A stretch of DNA of 64,000 nucleotides from Pollutimonas nitritireducens. GTDB lineage: Bacteria > Pseudomonadota > Gammaproteobacteria > Burkholderiales > Burkholderiaceae_B. The notes under the pieces are model-generated. The model saw nothing but the letters and a program-made list of their open reading frames with translations. It made no database searches and had not been told where the DNA came from. The DNA is taken from NCBI RefSeq assembly GCF_002849615.1, contig NZ_PDNV01000009.1, positions 124,001 to 188,000 on the forward strand. The letters are read 5' to 3'. The translations under genes were made by a program, and so were the position numbers. The first letter of the stretch is position 1. Every line of letters starts with the position of its first letter. Shown one piece after another: positions 9,739-19,401 of the stretch.

Positions 9739-10818
9739 TCACGCAACAATACTGCCGTCGCCGGCGCGCTGGTCCTTGAATTCCGGCGGTGTCGGCGCTA
9801 TGGACAAACCGAACATTCGCCAATAGACCCATATGTTGAAGATTAAGGCGACTGGCAGCGCGACCACCGTGGCGGCGAGAACCAGCCGCAGCGAATCGAC
9901 CGATGCCGATGCATCCCATATGGTTATATCGTCAAGGACCAGGTAAGGGAAGAAACTGTAGCCTAGCCCGCCCAATGTAATGAGAAATACCAGAAGCGTC
10001 ATGAAAAAGGGAAGAGCCGTCGTGCGATAACTGCTGTTGATCATCCGTTGAAAACACATCTCGATGGAAACAAAACAGGTCAGCACAATGAGCCACAAAG
10101 CCGCCACGACCTGCCAGTGCGGACCATCGCTCCATTTCAAGAAAATTCCGGCATTGCCAAAAGCAAGCACCACCGAAACACCGACCGCACCGGCCGCCGC
10201 CCAGCGGACGGCGCGCCGTCCCCACATCACCGCCCTGGCACGCAACTCGCCGGCCACGCGCATGATCAGCCAGGCCGAACCAAGCAGGCAATATGCCGCA
10301 ACGGCTGACAGACCCACGAATAACGAGAACCAAAGATAACCTGCTTCATTCTGATAGGTCACCACGACCTGGGCCAGCAGAAATCCATGCGCCAGCGCGG
10401 TCACAAGGGAACCCAATGCAAAACCAAGCAGCCAGCGGGACTGCAGTTCCGCCGGCGACCGCAGACGCAGCTCAAAAGCAACCGAGCGCAATAGAACGCC
10501 CAGCGCAAGAACACATAAGGGCAGGTAAAGTTCGCTCATCACACTTCCCCAGGCGTTCGGAAACGCCGCGACGAAGAGACCCATACCGAGAAAGAGCCAG
10601 AACTCATTGGCATCGCGCCAGGGACTGAGCAAGGAAAGCATGCGCGGACGCAGGTCGGCTGGCGCAAACAAGGCCAGACATCCCACCCCGATATCGAAGC
10701 CATCCAATACCGTTCCGGCCACGATGATGGCGAATAGCAGGCCCATGAAAACCAAGGGCATCCAGAACGCAGGATCGTTGGCATTGACCCCAAGCGCCGT
10801 AGCAAGCGCGGCGATCAT
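9739..10818 (-). CDS. cydB: Cytochrome bd-type oxidase subunit II homologue
   Basis: 359 residues from the ATG at 10818, which overlaps the subunit I stop by 4 nt (ATGA), so the pair is coupled. Eight to nine hydrophobic helices match the CydB fold. TVLDGFDIGVG near residue 40 and WRDANEFW near residue 70 are the conserved N-terminal motifs, and WDASASVDSLRLVL...VYWRMFG is the typical C-terminus. In canonical enzymes CydB packs against the heme-carrying CydA in the inner membrane. Here CydA lacks the heme ligands (next entry), so the role of this subunit is uncertain. It is convergent with the sensor kinase, with no terminator hairpin seen between them. Confidence 0.88.
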   Translation of the reverse strand: MIAALATALGVNANDPAFWMPLVFMGLLFAIIVAGTVLDGFDIGVGCLALFAPADLRPRMLSLLSPWRDANEFWLFLGMGLFVAAFPNAWGSVMSELYLPLCVLALGVLLRSVAFELRLRSPAELQSRWLLGFALGSLVTALAHGFLLAQVVVTYQNEAGYLWFSLFVGLSAVAAYCLLGSAWLIMRVAGELRARAVMWGRRAVRWAAAGAVGVSVVLAFGNAGIFLKWSDGPHWQVVAALWLIVLTCFVSIEMCFQRMINSSYRTTALPFFMTLLVFLITLGGLGYSFFPYLVLDDITIWDASASVDSLRLVLAATVVALPVALIFNIWVYWRMFGLSIAPTPPEFKDQRAGDGSIVA

Positions 10819-12155
10819 GCGCGTCCCCTGCGCCGGGCGATGGGGACCACACCATAACGCGCAATATGCCGAAGCAACTGGAAGAAACCGGCCAGCAGCA
10901 CCCCATAAAGCACCAGATAGGCGATATATCCGCCGAGCAACACGTCGAAGTTGATTTCGCCGGCGATCTCGCTGACTGTAATAGTGCCGGTAACGGCATA
11001 AGGGAACGAGCCGAAGAGCAAATAGGCCAGACCGGTCAATAGCAGTATCCAGCCGGAAAACGTCATGCCGGCCAGCACATGCCGCCACCAGCGCGACAAG
11101 GCGCCAGGGTCGTAGCGAGTGCGATGCGCTCGCCATAGGGTGATCGAAGCGACGAGGGCCATGATCAAACCAGTCAGCAGCGCCAAGCGGAACGACCAGA
11201 AAGTCAGGCCTACCGGCGGCGCCATTCCGGCGAACCGGTCCAGCCCTCGAAGATTGCCGGTGCCATCGCGCTGCAACCATTGACTGCCTGCATTGCGCCA
11301 GGTCCAATCCATGCGGTTCATCCCTGCCTGCTCGTCCGGTACGGCGAACAGGACAAGATCGGCCTGCGGGCCGCTGCGCCAATAGGCCGCCGTCGCCGCG
11401 GCCTTGGCCGGCTGGTATTGCGCCGTCATCCGGCCCGACCCTGCCACCACCAGGCCTTGCAATACGACAGCAACACACGCAATATACGCCGCGCTGCTGA
11501 ACACGAGGCGTTCACTTTCGTTGGCTGGCCGGCGCAAGGCTTGCGCAGCACACACGCCAAGCATGAGAAAACCTACGGTCAGCCCGCTGGCAAGAAGGAA
11601 CATGGCCGCATACCAGGGCAAGGCGGGATTAAACAGCACCGCCCACCAGTCCACGACATGGTATTGCCCCTCCGTCCAGCTCACGCCGGCGGGCGTATGC
11701 ATCCAGGACAGCAGCACCAACAGCCAGAAACAAGAAACCAGAACCCCCAACGCAACCATGAAGACCAGCAAAGCGTGGACCTTGTCGGAAACGTAACGCT
11801 GTCCGAAAAGCATGGCTCCCAGAAAACAGGACTTGAATACGAAGGTGGACAGGATAGCGGCGGCCAGTAGCGGGCCGGCCACGTCTCCTATTTTGTCCAT
11901 GAGCGTTGGCCAGAGGCTTCCAAACTGAATCAGCACCGGCATACCCGAGGCAAGACTGAGAACGAAAGCCAGCGCGAAGACACGTACCCAAAAACGATAG
12001 GCCTCGGTCCATAGTGATTTATCGGGCCCGAGCGAGCGCACTTTGAAATACAACAGCACCCACGCCAGCCCCAGTTCTACGACAAGGAACAGCACCATAA
12101 AGCCCAGGCTTGAAAAGAACTGGATCTGCGATAACCACAAGGTCGAGTACGTCAT
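10815..12155 (-). CDS. cydA: CydA-like subunit I lacking the known heme ligands
   Basis: 446 residues from the ATG at 12155. It aligns along its length with bd oxidase subunit I: SQIQFFSSLGF, FGSLWP, GDVAGPLLA, FNPALPW, a short quinol loop with LVLFAVPDEQ, and FWSFRLALLTG. Against E. coli CydA, recalled from memory, the heme-binding positions are replaced: H19->M20, E99->A, E107->K, H186->M, M393->A, E445->L, and GRQPW becomes GSFPY. R391 and K252 equivalents remain. The frame is intact and coupled to cydB, so this is a divergent homologue under selection rather than a decayed gene. Oxidase activity by the known mechanism is unlikely. Confidence 0.8.
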   Translation of the reverse strand: MTYSTLWLSQIQFFSSLGFMVLFLVVELGLAWVLLYFKVRSLGPDKSLWTEAYRFWVRVFALAFVLSLASGMPVLIQFGSLWPTLMDKIGDVAGPLLAAAILSTFVFKSCFLGAMLFGQRYVSDKVHALLVFMVALGVLVSCFWLLVLLSWMHTPAGVSWTEGQYHVVDWWAVLFNPALPWYAAMFLLASGLTVGFLMLGVCAAQALRRPANESERLVFSSAAYIACVAVVLQGLVVAGSGRMTAQYQPAKAAATAAYWRSGPQADLVLFAVPDEQAGMNRMDWTWRNAGSQWLQRDGTGNLRGLDRFAGMAPPVGLTFWSFRLALLTGLIMALVASITLWRAHRTRYDPGALSRWWRHVLAGMTFSGWILLLTGLAYLLFGSFPYAVTGTITVSEIAGEINFDVLLGGYIAYLVLYGVLLAGFFQLLRHIARYGVVPIARRRGRA

Positions 12156-12265
12156 AATGTGCGCTAGTTTAGAGCCAGTTGGCGATTTCTGTCGCGATAC
12201 GCAGGCAATTAAACCTGAACGTGGCAAAATGCTTACTTCGCCCGCCATTTCAGTGTTTATCCCGT

Positions 12266-14032
12266 ATGACTTCCGTACCGAGCCCTGCTCCCGTTTCAAA
12301 CTTCCTGCGCACCATCATCGATAACGACCTTTCCAACGGCCGCTATGCCGGCAAGCGCTGGGCAGGCAAACCGGGACCGGCATCAGTGCAACAGCACGGC
12401 AGCGTAGACACCGCACAGATCCGCACACGTTTTCCGCCCGAGCCCAACGGCTACCTGCATATTGGGCACGCCAAGGCAATTTGCCTTAATTTCGGTCTGG
12501 CCCGCGATTACCACGGTGCCTGTCATTTGCGCTTCGACGACACGAACCCCGAGAAAGAAGAAGAGGAATACGTCAACGCGATTATCGACATGGTGCAATG
12601 GCTGGGCTTCGATTGGACGTACGCCAACGAGTCCAACTGCTACTTTGCCAGCGACTACTTTGGCTACATGTATCAGTTCGCGCAAGCTCTCGTGGGCGCC
12701 GGACTGGCCTACGTCGACGAACAAAACGCCGAGCAGATACGCGCCTTGCGTGGAACACTTACTGAAAAAGGCAAAGATTCGCCCTGGCGCGACCGCCCGG
12801 CACAAGAATCGCTTGCGCTGCTGGAGGAAATGCGTCAAGGCAAACATCCCGACGGAAGCCTGGCACTGCGTGCCAGGATCGATATGGGTTCGCCCAATAT
12901 AAACATGCGCGACCCGGTGATATACCGCATCCGGCACGCAGCTCATCACCGCACGGGCAATGACTGGTGCATATACCCCATGTATGCGTGGGCACATCCC
13001 ATCGAGGACGCGCTGGAAGGCATCACACACAGCATCTGTACCCTGGAATTCGAAGACCAGCGGCCTTTCTATGACTGGACACTCAATCATCTTGCCGAAC
13101 TGGGTCAGCTTTCTCTGCCTCTGCCGCGCCAATACGAATTCGCACGCCTGAATCTCAATTATGTGGTCACCAGCAAACGTAAACTGCTGCAGCTGGTGCG
13201 TGAAGGCCGCGTAAACGGCTGGGACGACCCGCGCATGCCCACCTTGGCAGGCTTGCGTCGTCGCGGCTATACGCCTGACTCCATACGGCTTTTTTGCGAG
13301 AGGCTAGGTGTTTCCAAGGCCGACTCGCGCATCGACTATAGCGTCCTGGAACAAGCCTTGCGTGACGATCTCGATCCCAAGGCGACGCGCACGGTCGCCG
13401 TGATTGATCCCATCAAGCTGGTCATCACCAATTTCCCGGAAGGCCACACAGAGTTGTGCCACGCGCCCCGCAATCCGCATGATGCCGCCGCCGGATCCCG
13501 TGAATTTCCTTTTACTCGCGAACTATGGATAGAACGCGATGACTTCAAGGAAGATCCGCCTAAAAAATACTTCAGGCTGTTTCCGGGAAATACAGTACGC
13601 TTGAAGTACGGCTATATCGTCAAGTGCACGGGTTGCGTCAAGAACGAACACGGGGACGTGATCGAAGTCCATGCCGAATACCTACCGGACACGAAAAGCG
13701 GTACGCCAGGCTCCGACTCGGTCAAAGTCAAAGGCAATATCACCTGGGTCAGCGCGTTACACGCCGTTGCGGCAGAGATCCGCATGTACGACCGCCTGTT
13801 CAGCGAACCGCATCCCGATGCGGGCGATAAAGATTTTCTGGCCGCCCTGAATCCCGAATCCTGCCAAGTCTTGCAGGGTTGGCTCGAACCCGGGACTCAA
13901 GCAACGCCGGGCACCACCTGGCAATTTGAACGGCTGGGCTATTTCGTGGCAGACCGTCACGAATCCACCCCGGAAAAACCCATCATCAATCGTGCTGTTA
14001 CGCTCAAGGATTCCTGGGTGCAAAAAAGTTGA
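12266..14032 (+). CDS. glnS: Glutamine--tRNA ligase
   Basis: 588-residue class I aminoacyl-tRNA synthetase that charges tRNA-Gln. The HIGH motif sits in NGYLHIGHAK (residues 65-68) and the KMSKS equivalent is VTSKRKL near residue 302. The catalytic core is followed by the GlnRS anticodon-binding beta barrels (PIKLVITNFPEGH onward). The first methionine of the family-like N-terminus (MTSVPSPAPVSNFLRTIIDND) is at 12266; the frame stays open upstream, but those residues do not resemble GlnRS. It is divergent from cydAB with ~110 bp between starts. Downstream minC follows on the same strand after 44 bp. Confidence 0.97.
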   Translation: MTSVPSPAPVSNFLRTIIDNDLSNGRYAGKRWAGKPGPASVQQHGSVDTAQIRTRFPPEPNGYLHIGHAKAICLNFGLARDYHGACHLRFDDTNPEKEEEEYVNAIIDMVQWLGFDWTYANESNCYFASDYFGYMYQFAQALVGAGLAYVDEQNAEQIRALRGTLTEKGKDSPWRDRPAQESLALLEEMRQGKHPDGSLALRARIDMGSPNINMRDPVIYRIRHAAHHRTGNDWCIYPMYAWAHPIEDALEGITHSICTLEFEDQRPFYDWTLNHLAELGQLSLPLPRQYEFARLNLNYVVTSKRKLLQLVREGRVNGWDDPRMPTLAGLRRRGYTPDSIRLFCERLGVSKADSRIDYSVLEQALRDDLDPKATRTVAVIDPIKLVITNFPEGHTELCHAPRNPHDAAAGSREFPFTRELWIERDDFKEDPPKKYFRLFPGNTVRLKYGYIVKCTGCVKNEHGDVIEVHAEYLPDTKSGTPGSDSVKVKGNITWVSALHAVAAEIRMYDRLFSEPHPDAGDKDFLAALNPESCQVLQGWLEPGTQATPGTTWQFERLGYFVADRHESTPEKPIINRAVTLKDSWVQKS

Positions 14033-14076
14033 CGCGCCGACCGATGACCCACTTCTTATTTATGAAAACCTGAACC

Positions 14077-14856
14077 GTGAGCGAATCAACTTCAAACCGC
14101 AAGAGCCAACTCGCCCTGGACTTTAAAAGCGCCACGCTTTACGCCTTGCGCGTAGTCCTGCATAGCCACGACACCACCGCCCTTATCGCGGCCCTCGCGC
14201 AGCGCATGCGCGACGCCGGCTCGTTTTTTGAAAACGAGCCGGTAGTCATCGACGCGAATCAGATTGACGAGCCCATAGAATGGGCTGCACTAATACAGGC
14301 GCTGAGTGAACATAGCCTGCACCCGGTGGGAGTCGTAGCGCAGGGTCTCAATCTCGAGGCGGCAAAGCGTTGCGGCCTGGTAACGGTCGATCTGGCGAAT
14401 CCGATACCTCGGCCCACCAGTGAACCTGTTGCCGATAAGGATGTACCGGTGGTCGCTCCCCCGGTGGCCGATGAAGTCCCCGCCAACCTGCCGACCGAAC
14501 CGGCAGTGCCTGAGGTCGCTCCAGCCGCCATGGTCATCAACAGGCAGCTTCGCTCGGGCCAAAGAATCTACGCCCGCAATACCGACCTGATCGTCATTGG
14601 AGTTGTAAGCCAGGGCGCGGAAATCATTGCCGACGGCAACATCCACGTATATGGCCCTTTGCGAGGCAAGGCCATGGCAGGAGCACGGGGCGACACGAGC
14701 GCGCGGATATTCACCACGCAGCTCGACCCCGAGTTGCTGGCCATTGCCGGGGTTTATCGGGTCATCGAAACCCGGCTCGATCCAAGCCTGCTCAATCAGC
14801 CTACGATTGTGCAACTCGAGGACGATCAATTAAAGATTACGGCGCTGGGCAAGTAA
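14077..14856 (+). CDS. minC: Septum-site-determining protein MinC
   Basis: 259 residues, starting at a GTG (14077), the only sensible start. MinC is the FtsZ-polymer antagonist of the Min system and blocks division near the poles. The N-terminal domain (about 1-110, [15 protein letters not shown]...) is followed by a proline/valine-rich linker (about 110-150). The C-terminal beta-helix domain then binds MinD and shows [16 protein letters not shown] and the G-rich turn [13 protein letters not shown]. It is the first gene of minCDE, with 109 bp before minD, long enough to hold a separate minD promoter. The longer linker is normal for betaproteobacteria. Confidence 0.96.
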   Translation: MSESTSNRKSQLALDFKSATLYALRVVLHSHDTTALIAALAQRMRDAGSFFENEPVVIDANQIDEPIEWAALIQALSEHSLHPVGVVAQGLNLEAAKRCGLVTVDLANPIPRPTSEPVADKDVPVVAPPVADEVPANLPTEPAVPEVAPAAMVINRQLRSGQRIYARNTDLIVIGVVSQGAEIIADGNIHVYGPLRGKAMAGARGDTSARIFTTQLDPELLAIAGVYRVIETRLDPSLLNQPTIVQLEDDQLKITALGK

Positions 14857-14965
14857 GATATCTTTTGTTGCCAAGCCAAGTATAAATAGGTGCAAGATCG
14901 GGCACTATGTGACGATTTTGCTATACGATTACGTGATTTACCAAAACTAAAGGAATTCAATCGTC

Positions 14966-15781
14966 ATGGCGCGAATTGTTGTGGTGACTTCCGGCAAAGG
15001 CGGGGTGGGCAAAACAACCACCAGTGCCAGCTTCTCTTCCGGACTGGCGATGCGGGGCCATAAAACAGTGGTTATCGATTTCGACGTGGGCTTGCGCAAC
15101 CTCGACCTCATCATGGGTTGCGAGCGCCGGGTCGTTTACGATTTCGTCAATGTCATCCAGGGGGAAGCCACGCTGAACCAGGCGCTTATCCGTGACAAGC
15201 AACTTGAAAACCTGTTTATTCTGCCCGCATCCCAAACCCGCGACAAAGATGCACTGAGCAAGGAAGGCGTTGAAAAGGCGCTCAAGGACCTCGCCGGCAT
15301 GGGTTTCGAATACATTGTTTGTGACTCACCCGCCGGCATCGAGACGGGCGCACTGATGGCATCGTATTTTGCTGACGATGCCCTGGTCGTCACCAATCCC
15401 GAGGTCTCTTCGGTACGCGACTCGGACCGCATTCTGGGAATATTGTCTGCCAAGTCCCGGCGCGCTGAAAAAGGCGAAGACCCCATCAAAGAGTTCCTGC
15501 TGTTGACCCGATACAATCCCAAGCGTGTTGCCGATGGCGAAATGTTGTCGCTCAAAGATATCGAAGATATCCTGCGCATCAAGCTCCTGGGCGTGGTACC
15601 CGAATCCGAGTCAGTTCTGCAGGCCTCCAACCAGGGCGTTCCTGCCATCCACATTCGTGATAGCGATGTATCGGCGGCATACCAGGACATCGTCGCGCGC
15701 TATCTGGGTGAAGATAAACCCCTGCGTTTCGTCGATTACGAAAAACCCGGCCTGTTCAAGCGCCTCTTCGGAGGAAAATAA
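14966..15781 (+). CDS. minD: Septum-site-determining ATPase MinD
   Basis: 271-residue ParA/MinD-family ATPase. It binds the membrane as an ATP dimer, recruits MinC and is released by MinE to give pole-to-pole oscillation. The deviant Walker A is at residues 10-18 (GKGGVGKTT, with the signature K11). Switch I is [10 protein letters not shown] and switch [11 protein letters not shown]. The C-terminal amphipathic helix ([14 protein letters not shown]) is the membrane-targeting sequence. The Shine-Dalgarno AAAGGAATT lies upstream of the ATG. minE begins 1 nt after the stop, so the pair is tightly coupled. Confidence 0.98.
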   Translation: MARIVVVTSGKGGVGKTTTSASFSSGLAMRGHKTVVIDFDVGLRNLDLIMGCERRVVYDFVNVIQGEATLNQALIRDKQLENLFILPASQTRDKDALSKEGVEKALKDLAGMGFEYIVCDSPAGIETGALMASYFADDALVVTNPEVSSVRDSDRILGILSAKSRRAEKGEDPIKEFLLLTRYNPKRVADGEMLSLKDIEDILRIKLLGVVPESESVLQASNQGVPAIHIRDSDVSAAYQDIVARYLGEDKPLRFVDYEKPGLFKRLFGGK

Positions 15782-15782
15782 T

Positions 15783-16043
15783 ATGTCCTTTCTTTCTTTC
15801 CTGCTCGGTGAAAAAAAGACTTCTGCCAGCGTCGCCAAAGACCGACTGCAGCTCATACTCATTAACGAACGCGGCGACGGCATCACTCCCGATTACCTGC
15901 CCCGTTTGCAGAAAGAACTGGTCGAAGTAATCTCGCGCTACGTCAAAATCAACCCCGAAGACATCAAGGTGAACCTCGACCGCCAGGATTCCCTGGAAAT
16001 TCTTGAAGTCAAAATCGAGATGCCCCAACCCGAAATTCGCTAG
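15783..16043 (+). CDS. minE: Cell division topological specificity factor MinE
   Basis: 86 residues, the usual MinE length. The N-terminal segment [15 protein letters not shown] is the amphipathic membrane/MinD-binding part, and [15 protein letters not shown] is the conserved anti-MinCD stretch. The C-terminal half forms the dimeric topological domain ([20 protein letters not shown]). MinE stimulates MinD ATPase to set the oscillation. The start ATG at 15783 is 1 nt after the minD stop, and GGAGG in the last minD codons acts as ribosome binding site. A rho-independent terminator follows at about 16112-16144. Confidence 0.97.
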   Translation: MSFLSFLLGEKKTSASVAKDRLQLILINERGDGITPDYLPRLQKELVEVISRYVKINPEDIKVNLDRQDSLEILEVKIEMPQPEIR

Positions 16044-16111
16044 TGCTGCCTGGGTGGTTCGCATAACCGAATCAGCCGAACGGCTTACCAGGCAGAAAAA
16101 GCGTACAGGAC

Positions 16112-16144
16112 AAAAAAAACCGGTTCATATTGAACCGGCTTTTA
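16112..16144. terminator. Bidirectional rho-independent terminator (minCDE / lipoprotein)
   Basis: Stem CCGGTTCA (16120-16127), loop TAT, stem TGAACCGG (16131-16138). It is preceded by an A8 run and followed by CTTTT. It lies between the convergent minE and small lipoprotein genes, and the A- and T-runs allow termination from both sides. Confidence 0.85.
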
Positions 16145-16159
16145 CGCATCAAGGATGTG

Positions 16160-16387
16160 TTATCGGTTCTTGCCGATTTGGTCGCCAATGACGCCACCGA
16201 TGGCCGCGCCGCCAACGGTACCCAGCACACCACCATTGGACAGGACTGCACCGCCCACCGCTCCAACGCCCGCGCCGGTTGCAGCGCTTTTTTGGCGACT
16301 ATTCATGTTGTCCCATGTGGAACAGCCAGCCATCGTGAAGGCCAGTACACCCACTGCGCCAAGCTTCGTGAAGGACGATAATTTCAT
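16160..16387 (-). CDS. Small glycine-zipper lipoprotein (OsmB/SlyB-like)
   Basis: 75 residues. The signal peptide ends in the lipobox TMAGC, with lipidated C22 (MKLSSFTKLGAVGVLAFTMAGC spans residues 1-22). The mature part has a short polar segment, then a run of G-x3-G repeats (TGAGVGAVGGAVLS...GGAAIGGVIGDQIG), the glycine-zipper pattern of OsmB/YMGG-type envelope lipoproteins. Such proteins sit in the outer membrane or periplasm and are often induced by osmotic or envelope stress. The true start is the ATG at 16387; a longer frame through it has no lipoprotein logic. It shares a bidirectional terminator with minE. The exact role is unknown. Confidence 0.85.
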   Translation of the reverse strand: MKLSSFTKLGAVGVLAFTMAGCSTWDNMNSRQKSAATGAGVGAVGGAVLSNGGVLGTVGGAAIGGVIGDQIGKNR

Positions 16388-16500
16388 ATTCAAATCTCCA
16401 GACATTACAAGCAATACCTTACAGTACTCCAGTTTTTGACATACCGGGATTCCTGAAAAAAGTTCATGGTTAACAGGAGCAACAGTTGTATCAGAAATAA

Positions 16501-17043
16501 TTAGCCGGCCTTGATAAGCGCGAGCACTTCTTTGAATTGAGGATGATCCGGGGTCTCGAGCCATTCGAACATTGCCATCTCTGACGTGATTTGTTCCAGG
16601 CCATGATGAGACCAGCGCGAGCTTGCGGCTTGCTGATCGAACAAACGTCGTGAACCCACGCAATCGGTGACAAGAATGGGAGTCAGTCCAATGCGGGCGA
16701 GCCCAAGGCCAGTTTGTAACACGCATACATGAGCCTCGGTGCCGATTAGCAACACGTTGGTGCGACCAGTAGGCATGTCGGGGCGAAAATGTGACTCGCG
16801 TGTGGCGTCGAAGTGCGTCTTGTGGATGACATGATCGACCCATCGCTTGAGCATCGGGTCGGTCGAACCAATTTTGCCGGCATAATGCTCTGTGGCGATC
16901 ACGGGAACACCCAATAGCTGCGCGGCGCGCGCCAGGCGCTCGGCGCAAGCCAGCACCCGCTCGCGGTCGTGAATGGCCGGCAGCAACGCCGATTGCATAT
17001 CGACCAACAGGACCATTGAATCGTGGGTGCTCAACATGGGCAT
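16501..17043 (-). CDS. Isochorismatase-like cysteine hydrolase
   Basis: 180 residues of the isochorismatase/nicotinamidase fold. The catalytic aspartate is in LLVDMQ (D15), the lysine region near KTHFDA, and the cysteine nucleophile in GTEAHVCVLQT (about residue 107). These families hydrolyse C-N or ether bonds in small metabolites in the cytosol; the substrate cannot be read from the sequence. It resembles the YcaC-like 'hydrolase' subgroup with HVCV near the cysteine. The gene lies between ettA and the lipoprotein gene on the same strand, 20 bp after the ettA stop region but in the opposite order, so it is downstream of ettA. Confidence 0.85.
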   Translation of the reverse strand: MPMLSTHDSMVLLVDMQSALLPAIHDRERVLACAERLARAAQLLGVPVIATEHYAGKIGSTDPMLKRWVDHVIHKTHFDATRESHFRPDMPTGRTNVLLIGTEAHVCVLQTGLGLARIGLTPILVTDCVGSRRLFDQQAASSRWSHHGLEQITSEMAMFEWLETPDHPQFKEVLALIKAG

Positions 17044-17063
17044 GGGGTCTCCGTTCGATTAGC

Positions 17064-18737
17064 CTACTTCAGTGCCTTATACCGCAACCGCTTCGGCTTG
17101 GCGCCATCTTCACCCAGGCGACGCCTTTTATCGGCCTCGTACTCCTGGTAGTTGCCATCAAAGAATACCACCTCTGATTCACCCTCGAATGACAGTATAT
17201 GCGTGGCGATACGATCGAGGAACCACCGATCATGGCTGATGACCATTACGCTTCCCGGGAACTCCAGCAAGGCATCTTCCAGCGCCCGCAAGGTTTCAAC
17301 GTCCAGATCGTTGGAAGGCTCATCCAGCAACAGGACATTCCCTCCCGCGATCAGGGTCTTGGCCAGGTGCAAGCGTCCGCGCTCGCCGCCGGACAGCTTG
17401 CCGACCATCTTGTTTTGGTCGCCGCCCTTGAAATTGAAACGTCCGAGATAGGCACGCGATGCCATTTCAAACCGACCCACCGTGAGAATGTCGGCGCCAT
17501 CGGAGACGGCATCGAACACCGTCTTGTCGTCCGGCAGGGATTCACGAGACTGGTCCACGAATGCCAGCTTGACGGTCTTGCCCACGTTGACTGACCCGGC
17601 GTCAGGCTGGTCCTGTCCGGCAATCATGCGGAACAACGTCGATTTACCGGCACCATTGGGGCCGATGACACCCACGATTGCGCCCGGTGGTATCTTGAAA
17701 CTGAGATTATCGATCAGCAAACGATCTCCGAATGCCTTGCTGACATTATCGAACTCGATCACGTCATTGCCCAGGCGCTCGGACACGGGAATGAAAATTT
17801 CCTGTGTTTCGTTGCGCTTCTGATATTCATGGGACGAAAGCTCTTCAAAACGGGCAAGGCGCGCCTTGGCCTTGGCCTGCCGTCCCTTGGGGTTTTGACG
17901 CACCCATTCGAGCTCTTTCTTGATGGTGCGCTGGCGCGCCGACTCGGAAGATTCCTCTTGCTTCAGCCGATCATCTTTTTGCTCGAGCCAGGAACTGTAA
18001 TTGCCCTTCCAGGGGATGCCGTATCCCCGATCAAGTTCGAGTATCCATTCAGCCGCATTGTCCAGAAAATAGCGGTCATGCGTTACGCCCACGACGGTGC
18101 CAGGGAACTTGCGCAGAAACTGTTCCAGCCATTCCACGCTTTCCGCATCCAGGTGGTTGGTGGGCTCGTCCAGCAGCAACATGTCGGGTTTGGACAGTAG
18201 CAGGCGACACAAGGCCACCCGACGCTTTTCACCGCCCGAGAGCTTGCCGATCACGGCGTCCCACGGCGCGAGACGCAAGGCATCTGCCGCGATCTCCATC
18301 TGCAGCTCGATATCGTCGGCGCCGCTTGAGGCCGCCGCAGAAATAATGGCTTCCAGCTCGGCCTGCTCGTTCGCCAGCTTATCAAAGTCGGCATCAGGCT
18401 CGGAATACGCGGTATAGACCTCATCGAGGCGTTTCCTTGCCGAAAAGAGCTCTCCAAGGCCTTCCTCGACCGATTCGCGAACGGTGTGCTCTGCATTAAG
18501 CAATGGTTCCTGCGGCAGATAGCCAATCTTCAGCCCGGGCATGGGAACGGCTTCGCCCTCGATCTCCTGATCCAGCCCGGCCATGATCTTCAGCAAGGTC
18601 GACTTGCCCGAGCCATTGAGGCCCAGCACGCCGATTTTGGCGCCAGGAAAAAACGACAAGGAGATGTCGCGCAGAATCTGCCGTTTTGGGGGGACGATCT
18701 TGCCGACGCGATTCATCGAATATACGTATTGAGCCAT
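17064..18737 (-). CDS. ettA: Energy-dependent translational throttle protein EttA (ABC-F)
   Basis: 557 residues with two ABC ATPase domains and no membrane segments. Walker A motifs are at residues 39-47 (GLNGSGKST) and near 360 (GPNGAGKST). The signatures LSGGEKRRVAL and LSGGERGRLHL are both present, with an arm/linker region between the domains. The N-terminus MAQYVYSMNRVGKIVPPKRQIL is characteristic of EttA. It binds the ribosomal E site and gates the first elongation steps according to ATP/ADP ratio. Usual family length. The isochorismatase-like gene follows on the same strand. Confidence 0.96.
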   Translation of the reverse strand: MAQYVYSMNRVGKIVPPKRQILRDISLSFFPGAKIGVLGLNGSGKSTLLKIMAGLDQEIEGEAVPMPGLKIGYLPQEPLLNAEHTVRESVEEGLGELFSARKRLDEVYTAYSEPDADFDKLANEQAELEAIISAAASSGADDIELQMEIAADALRLAPWDAVIGKLSGGEKRRVALCRLLLSKPDMLLLDEPTNHLDAESVEWLEQFLRKFPGTVVGVTHDRYFLDNAAEWILELDRGYGIPWKGNYSSWLEQKDDRLKQEESSESARQRTIKKELEWVRQNPKGRQAKAKARLARFEELSSHEYQKRNETQEIFIPVSERLGNDVIEFDNVSKAFGDRLLIDNLSFKIPPGAIVGVIGPNGAGKSTLFRMIAGQDQPDAGSVNVGKTVKLAFVDQSRESLPDDKTVFDAVSDGADILTVGRFEMASRAYLGRFNFKGGDQNKMVGKLSGGERGRLHLAKTLIAGGNVLLLDEPSNDLDVETLRALEDALLEFPGSVMVISHDRWFLDRIATHILSFEGESEVVFFDGNYQEYEADKRRRLGEDGAKPKRLRYKALK

Positions 18738-18877
18738 AACCTAGAAAGCCAAGAGAGGATAAAGTGTCGATTGTAGGCCGGACGCGGCAATAAAGTGTCG
18801 GCGGGGAAACACAAGACCCGTTCATGTCAGCCGCACTTGCCTTAAAATAGCCGATTCACACATGATTCACGAGCACC

Positions 18878-19387
18878 ATGTCTACCAATCAAGAATCGCC
18901 ACTGGTCTTTACGGCCGACGAACTCGACCTCATTGGCCGTACCGCGGACGCGCTAAGCGCCTATATGGGCAAGCCGGTCCTGGCCGAAGTCATCGACGCC
19001 GATGAAACTGGATTCGAATGGGCCTTGTTCGCCGTACCGCTCGATGTCGAAGACAAGACAGACGATCTTGTCATCGTACAGGTGGGCGGCCCCGGCGCCA
19101 GGATCATCGGCAACCAGGGCGGCCTGACTATCGCCGATGGCGACGTATTCGAGTGCGAATACCTGTGGGCGATCCAGTTGTCCGATCTGGAAGGTGTCCG
19201 CTTCATCAAGGTAGACCAGGAGGGCGAGGAAATCGCCTGGTCTGAAAATCTTCGCGACGTCCTGCCGTTCGTCATGGCTGACGAGGCTGTCAGCGACGAC
19301 ATCGACGACCTTGACGATGACGAGCCCGATGACGACGACGATATCTTCGATCCCCACGAAGAGGCGACACCACGCACGCTGCATTGA
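18878..19387 (+). CDS. Conserved acidic protein of unknown function
   Basis: 169 residues, cytosolic, with no signal peptide or membrane segment. The first ~130 residues look folded (TADELDLIGRTADALSAYMGKPV..., a beta-rich middle with VQVGGPGARIIGNQGG). The last ~35 are almost entirely D/E (DDIDDLDDDEPDDDDDIFDPHEE). I do not recognise a named family. Polyacidic tails of this kind occur on proteins that bind basic partners such as ribosomal or DNA-binding proteins. The gene is divergent from ettA with ~140 bp between starts and convergent with the glycosyltransferase after 14 bp. Confidence 0.7.
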   Translation: MSTNQESPLVFTADELDLIGRTADALSAYMGKPVLAEVIDADETGFEWALFAVPLDVEDKTDDLVIVQVGGPGARIIGNQGGLTIADGDVFECEYLWAIQLSDLEGVRFIKVDQEGEEIAWSENLRDVLPFVMADEAVSDDIDDLDDDEPDDDDDIFDPHEEATPRTLH

Positions 19388-19401
19388 TGCAGCGTCAAGT
19401 A

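Noticed and set aside
14857-14965. minD promoter
   Set aside because: A TATACG hexamer near 14920 has no matching -35 at a proper distance, so no promoter is claimed.
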